Origin: Gordionus sp. m RMFG-2023
Lineage: Eukaryota; Nematomorpha; Gordioida; Chordodea; Parachordodidae
Direction: 5' to 3'
DNA length: 64,000 nucleotides
Assembly (NCBI RefSeq): GCF_954871325.1
Contig: NC_088776.1
Span: 58,428,954 to 58,492,953 of the forward strand
A program made the translations under genes and the position numbers. Positions 51,401 to 60,880 of the stretch are shown here, piece by piece. The notes below the pieces were generated by a model. The model ran no database searches. It had not been told where the DNA came from and was given only the letters and a program-made list of their open reading frames with translations. The number at the start of each line of letters is the position of its first letter. Within the stretch, counting starts at the first letter, position 1.

Positions 51401-54400
51401 AATTTTAAATTAAATCACTCAAGACTCCATTGATATACAATACGAGCTCGGTGAAAAATAAATTTCTGAGATCCTGGTCCTACCATAATTCCATCTACAA
51501 ACTGAATGAATTGAAAAAAAGTCAATTTATTATACCCTTTGATATGAAATATTTCTTAATGCTAAAATTTTGAAAAAAAGGTAAAATAGTTTAATTAGCT
51601 CGATTGGAAAATTTCCTTCCTGGAGATTGTAAGAGCCCCAGTGGACCTAATTTTCAAAGAGAACTTTTTTGTCCAACCAATCAAATCTGGGTATTTTCTT
51701 TTTAAAAATAAGTTTAAGTCCGGTCCAGAAAAAGTCCATAGGCACCAAAAGGAATACAAGGTCCAAAACAATCTGACCAATGAGAAAATGTCGGCCCAAG
51801 AAACAACTGCCGGCAGTCAGACTAGAATTCGGCTATGTCCTAGCAGAGCTTTCAAAACTCTTGAGCGGTTTAAAATGAGTCACGGGTTAACATAATGCTG
51901 GCTGTTTTTTTTAAAAAAAAATTTTTACGTTTTCCTCGCTCCATATATTTATTAAATTTGTAATAACAAACAACAGAGGAAAGTTAATGCAAATTTTACC
52001 TTGCGGCGATTTTTCGCCATCTTTCTTTTCCAACTCTCGCGCCATTTTAACCTTTTCCTCCCATAACACGGATCTGTAATGCCAGGCTGAATAGTTGGAA
52101 AAATTTTGCTCGATCTTTTTTAGGGTGTAATCTAGCTCGGAATCCAGAATTATATCATTTTGGCGATTCTCTTCTGCGTTAGAATTGATTTGTGATTGAT
52201 ATTTATTGGCCACGAAACGTCTGTGGTCCCAACAATGGACTTTATTAACATGTTTTTTTTGTTTTAGTTTTTTTAAAAAAAAATACTTTTAATTGGCAAA
52301 GTCTATTGCTGTCAAAATTGGATTAAATTTTTAAAGATTAACATATTCGGTAACATATTTAAGAGACTATTAAATTAAATCATAATATAGATTCATCTAG
52401 CCCTTATCATATATATACCAATGTAAACACTCCTTTAAAAACCGGGTTCAAGTTCTTTGATACCAAGGAAGAATAATGGCTCAAAAACTGAAATTAAAAA
52501 AAAAACAGATGTTATGCTTGGGTAAAGATCACTTAAAATCAGTAGTTCCTTTTAGTGTTGTTAAATTACGTAATTTTGACCATCTCTATTGTGCTTTAGT
52601 CAAGGTTTTGGCCTAAAATATTGAATTAAGCCTCTAAGTCAGGCCTCAACTTGATGATTGATTTGAATATTTTTGGTTAAATACATAGCTACACTGTTTT
52701 ATAGTTGACTAAAGTTAAGTAATTTAACAACACTAGTTCCATTTAAGAAACCGAAATTTGTGTAAAAGAATGAATTCCTTTTTTAAACAACATGTAACAA
52801 AAAGTTAAGTGCATATAAAGTTCTGTGAATCAAATTATCTATACTCTACAGTATAAATATAGGGCATATAACTTATGTCATATCCATCCTCTATCTGACT
52901 ATAGGTTAGAAAAATTATTATTTTTTCTTCAAATTTTGAATCTCTAGATAGAAACTGAGGTGGAAGCCTCTGGGAGATAGCCCCCTAAATTGGTTCTACA
53001 TAAAAATATAACATTACAAATGAGATATTTATATAATAATTTTGGAAAGTTATTTGTTTAAAATATTTTAAATTAGGCCAATTTATCAACTGATAATACA
53101 ATGGGCTGCAACCAGTGTATGAAAATCTAGACTAAAAAGAATTTTGTATTCGATTCTGAATATATTTTTTTAAACAAGTGGTTCTAACAGTTCCTAATTA
53201 AAAAGTGTGTAAATTTGATGTGATTTCGAGGGTTTCTGGTTCAAAAGTTCTAGTAATCAAAAAAAATCCAATTACATTTTTTAAAATAAACAAACATATA
53301 ATTACTTGAACTTTTGTCAAAAACCCCAGTTCTTAAAAAATTTAAAATGGGTTCTGGTTTTTAAAAATGTTAAAAGTGGGTTCAAGATTCGGGTCACAAA
53401 TACTGATTGTAACATCTGATTTATACTGGTCATATTTTCAGTGTCACATTTGAAAATAAATTATGAAGTAGAAATTAGAGTTATTTAAAAATAATCAAAA
53501 TTTAAAATCAAGTCACGAAAGTGATAAAAATTTTAAAATAAATTCAGGCAAGGCTTAATATTTTAAAAGCTCAATTGCCAAGCCCAAAAAATGTTTTAAA
53601 AATCCAAGCAACGCTTTAAAAATGGGGGGAAAAAATCAAAAAAATCTGGATTAAGCTAAAATATTTTTATCCACTGTCTTATGTAGATAGAAAAGGTGAA
53701 AAAAAAATAGTGGCATCATGTTTTATTATTTCATATGTGGCATCAATAAATTCCTTATCATTCATTGATAAACAATGATAAAAAGGAATATGATAATTAA
53801 ATCTCACTTGTGCTTCACATTTTTATAAAAAAAACCAAGCTTGAGTTTCAAGGCATCCAAGCAATATAAAAAGATCAGCACCAACCTCAGCTTCTAGAAT
53901 TCAAATGAAGGAATTTTTTTTGTATCAATAGTTAGATATTCATGGGCAAGTCATATCCCTGAATAATATGACACATCAGAGACATGCAGGCCTGGCCTGG
54001 GTATACAGGCAATGCCATATTTTATTACTTTAAATATAATACCTGGGCCTTTTTTTAAATACCTGAGCCAAGAATATTTTTTTTAAAAAAAAAACCAGAC
54101 TGGGCCAGCTCTAAATCTCAGCCAAGCCTGAAAATATGATGTCTGGGGACTGGGATATGCAAAAAAAAATTTGTGCCAGGTCATGCAAATGGTACCTCTC
54201 CTCTGCAGGTCTGTCATATATAAAAATACTTTACAAAGTAAAAAAAAAAGGAACTTGCAGATATTAAGATATGCTTTGCTGAGAAATTCATTCATCCTCT
54301 CACTTCAAGGGTAATGGGTTAAAGCAATATAATAATAAAAGCATTTTGGAAAAGAAAGCATCTTTCATATGCCTAACTGAAATTTATATGTACATAGAAG

Positions 54401-55416
54401 TTAAGGTCAAATGGTATTAATATAGCAAACTTTTCATGTATATTAGTGGCAATGTATATAATGTCTTATAAAATTATGTAATATTTATAGCAGATATTTT
54501 ATTTAACCTAAAATAGCTATTTCAAAATGTGTAAAATTATTCTATAAATTTCTGAAATTTGGTCATGAACTTTTGAGTTATTTTTAATTTATACACTAAA
54601 ATTAAATAAATTGATTGCCATATTAAACAGGCAATAGTTCCCAGTAATATATATATAATTTTATTCCATTTTACTTTTCCTAACTTTCTATATTTTAATA
54701 TCCAAAAATAAGGATTATTACAATTTCTTTGATCATAATTCAAAAATTTGGAGGATAGATCTAGTTCACGTTTCCAATCAGCATTAGGCATAAGTGTTAG
54801 AACCCAAGCTCTATGGTGCCAACATGAATAAGATTTAGGGTTAGAAGCCAGGGAGGCTTCAATGAGCTTATTCTCTGTTTTGCAAATTTCTATAAATTCG
54901 TCAGAAGTTAGCCTTTGTTAAATTTTTTAAAAGGCATGTAAATATGTTAAATTAAAAATTATATAATAAACAGTTATTAAAATTATATTATTTTAATATT
55001 AATGATACTTAATAATAAAATAAAAAACTATGAATGATAATTAAAAATAATAATTTATTTCAAAGTGGTTAACTTAATATTTTAATATGCTTACAGATTA
55101 TGCTTATTTAATAAAATAGTTCTTCTAATATTCCATAGAGTATATATGTCAGGATTCTGAATCAAAAGTTCAGCAATTACTTTTAGGACTTGATCATGTT
55201 GAGATATATCGTTTTTCTATTGTTTTCTTTTAGAAATTTTTTCAAATTAATAAAAAAAACTTTTTCAATAATTTCTTTAAAACTATCATAATATATTTTA
55301 GCTTTTTCAGACTCCTCTTCTTTTTCTCTTGCCTCTTGTTCATCATTAAGTTTTGATTTAACACGTCCATGCTACAATGTAAGTATAAAAATTTAAAAAT
55401 ATTCAAGATTTACCAT
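42245..55416 (-). CDS. RABGGTA: Rab geranylgeranyltransferase alpha subunit (13 exons)
   Basis: Alpha subunit of the enzyme that, with its beta subunit and Rab escort protein, attaches geranylgeranyl groups to Rab C-terminal cysteines in the cytosol. Thirteen exons join in frame to 780 codons (the human protein is about 567). Residues 1-8, MHGRVKSK, match the family N-terminus; His2 is the residue known to reach the beta-subunit zinc in the rat enzyme. Five PFTA repeats follow: LWNIRR (W66), CWHHRAW (W110), CWDHRRF (W146), AWHYRS (W195) and AWFYLHW (W251). Next come a polar insert (about 280-390), a weakly conserved region at the Ig-like position (about 391-547), a helical part (549-640) and leucine-rich repeats (about 650-770) with LKGNPICHS near the end. 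All 12 introns are GT-AG with consistent phases. The last PFTA repeat lacks its usual arginine. Confidence 0.93.
42694..42790 (-). mobile_element. Half copy of family A MITE in RABGGTA intron 12
   Basis: About 97 bp corresponding to only the left half of family A, inverted: CAAAATCTTCAGGCTTGAGT, then ATTGAGTTTGCTGTTTTTAA, then CGGCTCAAAAACGAGCC at the end. Confidence 0.65.
43307..43510 (+). mobile_element. Family A MITE in RABGGTA intron 12
   Basis: 204 bp with ends TAATGTTAAACGGCTC and GACCCGTTTAATAACATTA. Core ACGCAAGCCTAAAGATT and CATCTATTAGGGAAATTTCG. No unambiguous target duplication. Confidence 0.68.
43654..43751 (-). CDS. RABGGTA: RABGGTA exon 12 (residues 694-727, LRRs)
   Basis: 98 nt hidden in A+T-rich sequence. 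It encodes [18 protein letters not shown] and [11 protein letters not shown], aligning with family CLEVLQASDNAIESLDGV and LQELLLCNNRL. Donor AATG/GTAGAT; phases match both neighbours. Confidence 0.85.
43876..44105. repeat. G+C-rich repeated words in intron 11
   Basis: Local G+C-rich island with recurrent GAGCGGGCGGGTTAAA, GAGCGGGTGGGTCAAA, GATTGCGGGTATATAAA and GGGCGGGCGAGTT. It begins with AGCTCGCAATGAGCGGG, reminiscent of the subterminal repeats of some hAT elements. No coding capacity and no clear terminal repeats. Confidence 0.45.
45256..45484 (-). CDS. RABGGTA: RABGGTA exon 11 (residues 618-694, first LRRs)
   Basis: 229 nt. It opens [10 protein letters not shown] (family RSKFLLENSV) and contains [12 protein letters not shown] and [14 protein letters not shown], canonical LRR strands. 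It ends TTATG/GTTTAAGC in phase 2. Confidence 0.82.
45574..45783 (-). CDS. RABGGTA: RABGGTA exon 10 (residues 548-618)
   Basis: 210 nt encoding [17 protein letters not shown] and [19 protein letters not shown], matching the helical segment that precedes the LRRs (family KWCLLTIILLMRAL and LKAVDPMRATYL). Donor A/GTGAGG; intron 10 is only 89 nt. Confidence 0.85.
45893..45920 (+). other. G-quadruplex motif in RABGGTA intron 9
   Basis: Plus-strand GGGATGAGGGGGGAGGGTGGGGG-type run: four or more G tracts with loops of 1-4 nt, about 110 nt upstream (in gene sense) of exon 10. It stands out in a very A+T-rich intron. Confidence 0.7.
46066..46190 (-). other. Unexplained ORF fragment in intron 9
   Basis: About 40 open codons on the minus strand with notably higher G+C, including [20 protein letters not shown] and [12 protein letters not shown] before a stop. 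It abuts the family B MITE. It does not match RABGGTA and is not needed to close the gene model. It could be a transposon or retro-copy fragment. Not recognised. Confidence 0.3.
46196..46375. mobile_element. Family B MITE, hAT type, in intron 9
   Basis: About 180 bp with inverted ends TAGTGTTGTCAAACCACCTA and AGGTAATTTAACAACACTA. It is flanked by ATCAGAAA on both sides (46,187-46,194 and 46,376-46,383), an 8-bp target duplication typical of hAT elements, with one extra A at the left junction. No ORF. Confidence 0.82.
46425..46443 (+). other. Second G-quadruplex motif in intron 9
   Basis: GGGGCAGGGTGGGTAGGGG on the plus strand, just outside the right end of the family B MITE. It meets the G3+N1-7 x4 pattern. 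Confidence 0.7.
47138..47318 (-). CDS. RABGGTA: RABGGTA exon 9 (residues 488-548)
   Basis: 181 nt after acceptor AAAAATAG, encoding [20 protein letters not shown]. It probably corresponds to the last strands of the Ig-like region. The donor GGA/GTATCC was chosen because it gives the phase needed by exon 10; an alternative donor lies about 30 nt further on but breaks the frame. Confidence 0.65.
48015..48242 (-). CDS. RABGGTA: RABGGTA exon 8 (residues 412-487)
   Basis: 228 nt, phase 0 on both sides (acceptor AAAAATAG, donor GG/GTAAAA). It encodes a Lys/Asp-rich start and [23 protein letters not shown]. Position and the closing DLW suggest the Ig-like region, but similarity is weak. Confidence 0.7.
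49816..50013 (+). other. Unexplained 65-codon ORF opposite RABGGTA intron 7
   Basis: ATG-initiated plus-strand ORF ([20 protein letters not shown] at its start) with more balanced codon use than the surroundings, ending 50 bp before the exon 7 splice donor. No family recognised. It may be an inserted fragment or chance. Confidence 0.2.
50063..50463 (-). CDS. RABGGTA: RABGGTA exon 7 (residues 278-411)
   Basis: 401 nt, the longest exon. About 110 residues of polar low-complexity sequence (Ser/Asn/Glu/Met rich) have no human counterpart. The exon ends [17 protein letters not shown], matching the family REEACLTVSFSRPL strand that opens the Ig-like insert. Confidence 0.85.
51071..51235 (-). CDS. 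RABGGTA: RABGGTA exon 6 (residues 223-277)
   Basis: 165 nt after acceptor TACTTAG. It encodes [20 protein letters not shown], aligning with family [20 protein letters not shown]. The arginine of the PFTA motif is replaced. The tail [15 protein letters not shown] is highly charged. Confidence 0.93.
51600..51895. other. G+C-richer island in RABGGTA intron 5
   Basis: About 300 bp of mixed composition inside an A+T-rich intron, open on both strands (84 codons plus, 61 codons minus). Contains GCCGGCAGTCAGACTAGAAT. No known domain and no terminal repeats. Probably a piece of an unidentified repeat. Confidence 0.3.
52000..52239 (-). CDS. RABGGTA: RABGGTA exon 5 (residues 143-222)
   Basis: 240 nt. 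It opens [14 protein letters not shown] and contains [16 protein letters not shown], the most strongly conserved block of the protein. Between them lies a lineage-specific stretch of about 25 residues rich in Gln/Asn/Glu. It ends GEKSPQ in phase 1 before GTAAAA. Confidence 0.95.
52553..52735. mobile_element. Family B MITE, hAT type, in intron 4
   Basis: 183 bp, the same family as 46,196-46,375 but in the opposite orientation. Ends TAGTGTTGTTAAATTACGTA and AAGTAATTTAACAACACTA. Flanks GTTCCTTT (52,545-52,552) and GTTCCATT (52,736-52,743), seven of eight identical. Confidence 0.82.
54722..54912 (-). CDS. RABGGTA: RABGGTA exon 4 (residues 79-142)
   Basis: 191 nt encoding [16 protein letters not shown] and [19 protein letters not shown], the second PFTA repeat and the start of the third. 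It ends in phase 1 before GTAATA; the codon completed across intron 4 gives F143, as in the family RNFHCW. Confidence 0.95.
55095..55216 (-). CDS. RABGGTA: RABGGTA exon 3 (residues 39-78)
   Basis: 122 nt ending in phase 2 before GTAAGC. It encodes [19 protein letters not shown], the first PFTA repeat (compare family NPDFATLWNCRREVL). Intron 3 is 182 nt. Confidence 0.92.
55261..55371 (-). CDS. RABGGTA: RABGGTA exon 2 (residues 2-38)
   Basis: 111 nt encoding [17 protein letters not shown]... to SFKEIIEK, matching the charged N-terminal helix of the family. Phase 0 on both sides. Intron 2 is 44 nt (55,260-55,217). Confidence 0.88.
55414..55416 (-). CDS. RABGGTA: RABGGTA exon 1 coding part: start codon only
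   Basis: ATG directly followed by the donor GTAAAT. The 42-nt intron (55,413-55,372) ends TTACATTGTAG and the next exon opens CATGGACGTG, giving M-HGRVKSK, the conserved family start. In the exon 2 frame the codon just before CAT is TAG, so the start must come from this spliced ATG. The extent of the 5' UTR is unknown. Confidence 0.8.
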
Positions 55417-56476
55417 TTAAAATCAATATTGTTTATCATGTATGCAAAGGGTCGAAAATCTTTATCTAATCGAGATATCATGTGGATCTTATTAATGAAC
55501 CATTGTTTAACTTTGTGCAATGGCGTCGCTAGAACAGGGGCTCGAGCCCCCTGAAAAATTTGAGTATCACCCTGAAGAAATTTTTTTTTAATGGCTCCTT
55601 AATATCCCCTTGAACTAAGAATAATTTTTTTTGATTTCCTTCTGAATGATTTCTTTTATAATTTCATTAAGTAATATATTTAATTTTATTATTTAGAAAT
55701 TAATAAGAATATTATAATTTTTATTAAATAAATACTATTTTAATTATTGGATTAGATTACTACATTTAAATTATATTTTCACTATGTCAGCTTGCAAAAT
55801 TCTGTATTAAAAATATAATAGCAATAACTCACTGAATATTAATTTAGATTTAACAGTTGAAGTTTAATTGACTTTTAATATTTTAATTATTATATAATCC
55901 TAATTAAATATATTCATTCATTTTAAAATTAACAAATTTAGTTATGTAATTAGCCGAGTTCTGACTAATCAACTGAATATTTAGTTTTAAATTTTATTAT
56001 CATACCTATTCTTAAAAATATTTTCAATCTCCAAATAAATATAAGAGATTTCTTTATAAAAAGTATGTAGACATATAGTTTATAATCCTCTTCTATATAC
56101 AGATATAAAATATTAGACAAAATGTCATTTTATAACATATTTGAAATGATTTAATATTATAACAATTCCTAATAAATGGTTTTGATAATAAATATAGTAA
56201 CAATTTGCATTCAAGTATTTAACGCCATCTGTTTAGTTACAAATTTTAAATATTAAACTTGTAATTCATCCTGTAATAGATTTAATAAATTTTATTCTTC
56301 TCTTTTTTTACATGTTTTTAAAGCTATTTTTTTTTTTCGAAAAACAGTACTGAGTTAAATTTTTAATACAAGTATATTTTTGATATTATTATAAACTACT
56401 ATTATTTAAGATATAATCAATGACATAAAACGGCTCGTTTTGAGCCGATTTTTAAAAACGGCGAACTCAATATTTC

Positions 56477-58139
56477 GGTTCCCCGTCATTACAGAGAAAT
56501 CATTACAGAGAATGTATTTTACGGAGAAACTTTTATAGAGCTTTATAGAGAAAGCAATTATAGAGAATGTCGTTTATAGATAAAATTTTATAGATAAAGT
56601 TTTATATTGAGAATAAAGCTTATAGAGAATAATTTTATAGAGAATAATTTTACAGAAAATTATTTTACAGAGAATGATTTTATAGAGAATGATTTTACAG
56701 AGAATGATTTTATGGAGAATGATTTTACAGAGAAAGATTTTATAGAGAATGTATTTTATAGAGAATTATTTTATAATGAATGTATTTTTATATAGAATTA
56801 TTTTATAAAGAATATTATTTTATAAAGAGTTTTATTTAAGAATATGATTATTATTTAAAAAATGTTATATATAGGAAAAAAAATCAGTATTTGACATAAC
56901 TTTATATATTAGAATTACCTTATATAAGCGAATAATTCGTTAGTTTTTGAATTATTACAATTGTACAGAAAAATATTTTTTTATCTTTGCACAAGGTTTT
57001 TCGATTATTAGATGATGGTAGATCAAAATTTTGACATGATTTGTAAGGAATTTTACTATATTTTTAAAGATAAGTACAAAATAAAATAGATAGTGGTGTT
57101 AAAAATTACTTTGGCAATGTGACTTAAAAAATGTTTAATACTATTTATATATGAAGTCATTATAAAATAAACCTTAATAATATACTGAGCTTAGTAATAT
57201 TCATTTCGAAATATTAAATAAATTTTTTTCATAAAAAATCCAAATAAACATAACAAATAATATACCAATATAAAAAATATAAATATAAGATTAAATTAAA
57301 CATTTAAATTATGGGATAGCCCTTAAATAATCCAGCATGGTTCTTGAATAAAAATCTTCAACAATTAGAAAAATCCTTTTAGATGTTTCGCGATATTCTT
57401 TCTTTCACAGCGGAGCCAATAGTCCTAAAGAATATTGTTCCAATTTGTAACAATTCAGACTATTTTGTCTTTGAGAGCTAAAAATTAAAATGTTAAAATT
57501 TATAATATAATATAATTACTAACTCTTAAGAAATTTCCATCGTTGGATTATGGGAACTTATATGAGACGAAAAACTTTGATGCCAGCTCTCTACTGAATT
57601 ATTTGTATTCGGTTCACGGGGGGGGAGATCTTATTTCATGATAAATTCATAGGCACATAATTCCACGAATCCATGAATTACATCCTCAATTGGGATATAT
57701 GCCAATGACATTAACACTTTTATATACATAGCAAAATTTGTTTCGGTTTTGTATGCATTGCAAATTAGCGGATTTTTTTGAACCGTGCGCCATATGCATT
57801 GAGGAATATGAAACAGGCATCCGCGCATTGCAATCAGCGGAAACGACTGTTTAAAAACAGATAATGCTGCTAATTCAAAGTGATGATGATGAATTTCGGA
57901 TGTAAAAAAATTTGGAAATTTTTTATTTGATTGAAAATATTAACATAATCTTGTTGGCCACGTGATGCGATCAAAATCTTTAATTGTTTTCTCAATAAAA
58001 ATTCTCTGTAAAATACATTCTCTATATAATAATTCTCTATAAAATTATCTATAATCGACATTCTCTATAATGTTTTCTTTGTAAAAGTTTCTCTATAATT
58101 GTTTTCTCTGTAATGGTTTCTCTGTAATAACGCGATACC
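56477..58139 (-). mobile_element. Mutator-like (MULE) DNA transposon remnant
   Basis: 1,663 bp. The ends GGTTCCCCGTCATTACAGAG and (inverted) GGTATCGCGTTATTACAGAG match at 16 of 20. CAATATTTC flanks both sides (56,468-56,476 and 58,140-58,148), a perfect 9-bp target duplication as expected for Mutator-type elements. Behind the ends lie arrays of a degenerate 15-bp unit TTTTACAGAGAATGA (left to about 56,860; right, inverted, from about 58,000). The interior holds a transposase fragment on the minus strand. The element is internally deleted and cannot be autonomous. Confidence 0.88.
57528..57882 (-). pseudogene. MULE transposase C-terminal fragment
   Basis: Minus-strand piece 57,882-57,631 contains FKQSFPLIAMRGCLFHIPQC then IWRTVQK, and MYIKVLMSLAYIPIEDVIHG then FVELC. 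This matches the MULE transposase pattern GC.FH..Q..WR followed by ALAF.P..DV...FE.L. A second piece in another frame (about 57,625-57,528) has NTNNSVESWHQSFSSHI, the family NN.VE.WH motif. The DDE catalytic part upstream is missing, and a frameshift separates the two pieces. Confidence 0.8.
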
Positions 58140-58311
58140 CAATATTTCATCGAAAATAATATTGCAAGACCTGAAGATTTTGTTTGTAGAAGGAACAAAC
58201 ATTTATACATCTATTAGCGAAATATCGGGGCTTAGGAAATATTTTTATCGCTAAAATACTGAGTTAGCTGTTTATAAAAATCGGCTCAAAACAAGCCGTT
58301 TAACAACACTA

Positions 58312-59160
58312 ATTTCTAATTTGTCATTGCCGTGTAAATAACTCCAGGCTTCAATATATTTCCATAATTATTTCTTCCAAAAAATTTTAATGTTTTTATT
58401 TTATCAATTTATATATCATAATAAATTCTGATATTAGTTTACATCGTGAGTGTCATGGCTATTACAAATTAACCAGCATCTATTATTTGTGTTGCTATGT
58501 AATTTAAGATTATTACTACAATGACTGAGAGCATATGATTGCATATTTTAGATAAACAATAATGGTCAACTGGGTAGTCGTCTATATATCATAGAAGATA
58601 ATCTTTTATAAATTTAATATCTCGCAATAATTTTACTTATCTAACTTCCATTATGTCATCTAAAAGGATGCTCTAACCACCATATAGTTTTATAATTTCA
58701 ATTGGTCGTTTCTTCAAAAATTGTTGATTTGGTTTAGGCCTATAAATTATTCTTTATTAGTACACTCGATAAAACATTGTCTAAAATGGTAATAGAGAGT
58801 TATATTAGTTTGTTAACCTTTTGTCAATGTAAGTTGCTAAGAATTATATTATTATGTTGTTTTAAAAACCATTATCAATTGAGGCATATGTATGAATTAA
58901 TCAATCTTTTTTATCACTTGTAATTGTTTAGACGCAAATTTTTTTTATATCAGCAATATACTGTAATAATAGATTTTGTATTAAAAAATATTATTTTTAG
59001 AAATGTTTTATATTGTTTTGATTATTTATATTCCAGTTTATTTTGTATACACAATATACAAAATATGAAATTCAGAATAATTGTTCAGAGTTAACAAATT
59101 TTAATGGGGGCGAATCCCCTCATAATTTTTTTTTTAGTTGAGCCGCCTGAAATTGCAAAG
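58312..59160. other. Spacer without recognised gene
   Basis: A+T-rich with no ORF above 50 codons that looks coding. Confidence 0.4.
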
Positions 59161-59739
59161 GCTAGCGACGAGGCACCTGACATTCTTTTTCTGAATATAT
59201 AATTTATATTTTCACTTTGAATGTTAATCTTACAGTAAAATTATAACTATTTTATTATCTTTCTTCAGTTTTAGCAAACCAATCCTTTATATTTTTTGTA
59301 AAAAATAAATTAAATGGTTTTTATATGAAAAGAAAAACTAATTATTTATTCAAAATAAAATATAAATACTTCCTATTTAAACTCTCTTATAGGTCATATC
59401 TTTTTTAAAAATTTGAAATTGTATCACCTTAGGTGAGTTTCAGTTGATTTTACTAGTTCGCTGATGTCAAAATATATATTCTGGAAACTGCTAGTATCAA
59501 GATCGTCTACTTACAAAATAAAAAAAAAGGAATTTTTACAGGTTGAAAAGTTCAAACTTTTTTTGTCGAACTTTCAGTCTGCTGATAGAATTTGATGAAT
59601 CTATCAGAAAGTATTGATTATTTACCCTTCATTCGATCTTAACAACCTTATTGAATTATATCTAGAATTTGATTGCGACTACAAAAAGGGCACATGTTCT
59701 ATTGGAACACCGTATAATATATATATTTTTTGAAAATAA

Positions 59740-60880
59740 TCTGAGTGGAACAAATATATTTCGGTTGGGCAATAAATTAGAATCAGATTTTTCTAAAAAA
59801 ATTATCAAACAAATAAAGAAAAAAGATTTTTGGTTAAATTTTAACTTAAGAATCCAAAGTCTTTTTTTTTTAAAAAAATGATCTATTATGAGCATAACTA
59901 TTTCGTAATTATGATGCACATAAAATCTCAAAATAAAAATGATATTTTTTAAAGAAAAAAAATTTTTGCTCAATTATTTTTGAAATTTTTTTTTTCAAAC
60001 TTATTATAAAGGATGCGAAATATAAAACTAAAATGAATTTTTTTTTAAAAATTGATAATTTAATATATAACTTATTTAAAGATTAGAATCCATTTCTAAT
60101 TCTAATAGAAACAGATCCAAAATATTTAATAATGGTTTAAAGTTAAATAGTATATGACTTTTTTAGAAGAAGAGGAAAAATGAGGTGACATCAAAACGGG
60201 GAAATTTTTTTATTATTATTAAAATATTTAATAAAAGCAAAAAATGAATAAAAAACCAGATAAATATTACTCAAACCCTGAAGATTTTGTTCATAGATAG
60301 CCCATAAGTCGAAACATCTATTAAGGAAATGCTAAGCCTTGGGCAATATTTCTTTGACTAAAATATTGAGTTCGCGGTTTTTAAAAATCGGCTCGAAATA
60401 AGCCGTTTAACAACACTAGATGTGATTCTGATCTAATCCAAAAGAATGCCCTCAAAATTTACGAGAAATATACTATGGTTAGGTCAGGTAGGTCCTAGCA
60501 AAGATATACATTAATAATAATCGAAATTTACGAAGTATTAATAATTTTTATACTTCTTTTAAATTTGTAAAATCATGTTTATAATTTTAAAAATTAGTTT
60601 ATTGCGTATCTGGTACATTAAAGAAATAAAAGTAAATTGTTTTTGTTATGAAGTTTATCTGGAATTAATTTTATTTTTATAAGTAAAAATATTTTATTAG
60701 TAATAATTTAACATAATATACGATACATAAAATCTTTTTGCTAATATAAGCATAATCATTTTTTTTTAAAATTTTACACATTATTTTAAGAAAAAATTTA
60801 TTATTTCAATTTGGAAATGATAAAATAAAGAAGAAAAAAAGAAGAAAATATAGTATAATAAATAAGAGGTGTGGAAAGCC
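59740..60880. repeat. Diverged duplicated unit, copy A
   Basis: Shares an ordered series of blocks with 61,320-62,337: ATCTGAGTGGAACAAA, GCATAACTATTTCGTAATT, AAAGATTAGAATC, AAATATTTAATAATGGTTT, GGTCAGGTAGGTCCTAG, TTGTTATGAAGTTTATCT and AGAAAATATAGTATAATA. Non-coding. It contains a family A MITE that copy B lacks. Confidence 0.68.
60190..60418 (+). mobile_element. Family A MITE inside copy A
   Basis: Core TTACTCAAACCCTGAAGATT and the right end CGGCTCGAAATAAGCCGTTT AACAACACTA. The left end is eroded. Absent from the paralogous site near 61,720-61,790. Confidence 0.68.

Larger units (their letters stand above)
56417..58311 (+). mobile_element. Family A MITE split by a MULE
   Basis: Left part 56,417-56,476 (AAACGGCTCGTTTTGAGCCG, AAAAACGGCGAACTCAATAT). 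Right part 58,140-58,311 (AAGACCTGAAGATTTTGTTT, CATCTATTAGCGAAATATCG, ending AAGCCGTTTAACAACACTA). Removing the MULE and one copy of its 9-bp duplication leaves a continuous family A element of about 220 bp with long inverted ends. Confidence 0.8.
55513..59177. mobile_element. Possible large inverted-repeat element
   Basis: GTGCAATGGCGTCGCTAG (55,513) and CTAGCGACGAGGCAC (59,162) are inverted copies of one end. Each is followed inward by a G/C palindrome: GGGGCTCGAGCCCC near 55,538, and GGGGGCGAATCCCC near 59,106. GGCGTCGCTAG ends resemble several hAT-like DNA transposons. The interior has no large ORF but contains the nested MITE and MULE. No matching target duplication was found, so the two ends may belong to different insertions. 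Confidence 0.4.

Noticed and set aside
56607-56795. 62-codon ORF with ENDFTEN repeats
   Set aside because: It is a translation of the 15-bp repeat in the MULE terminal arrays.
59662-59973. 103-codon minus-strand ORF and its 70-codon plus-strand overlap
   Set aside because: Low-complexity Phe/Ile/Lys content; the frame is not kept in the paralogous unit near 61,320.
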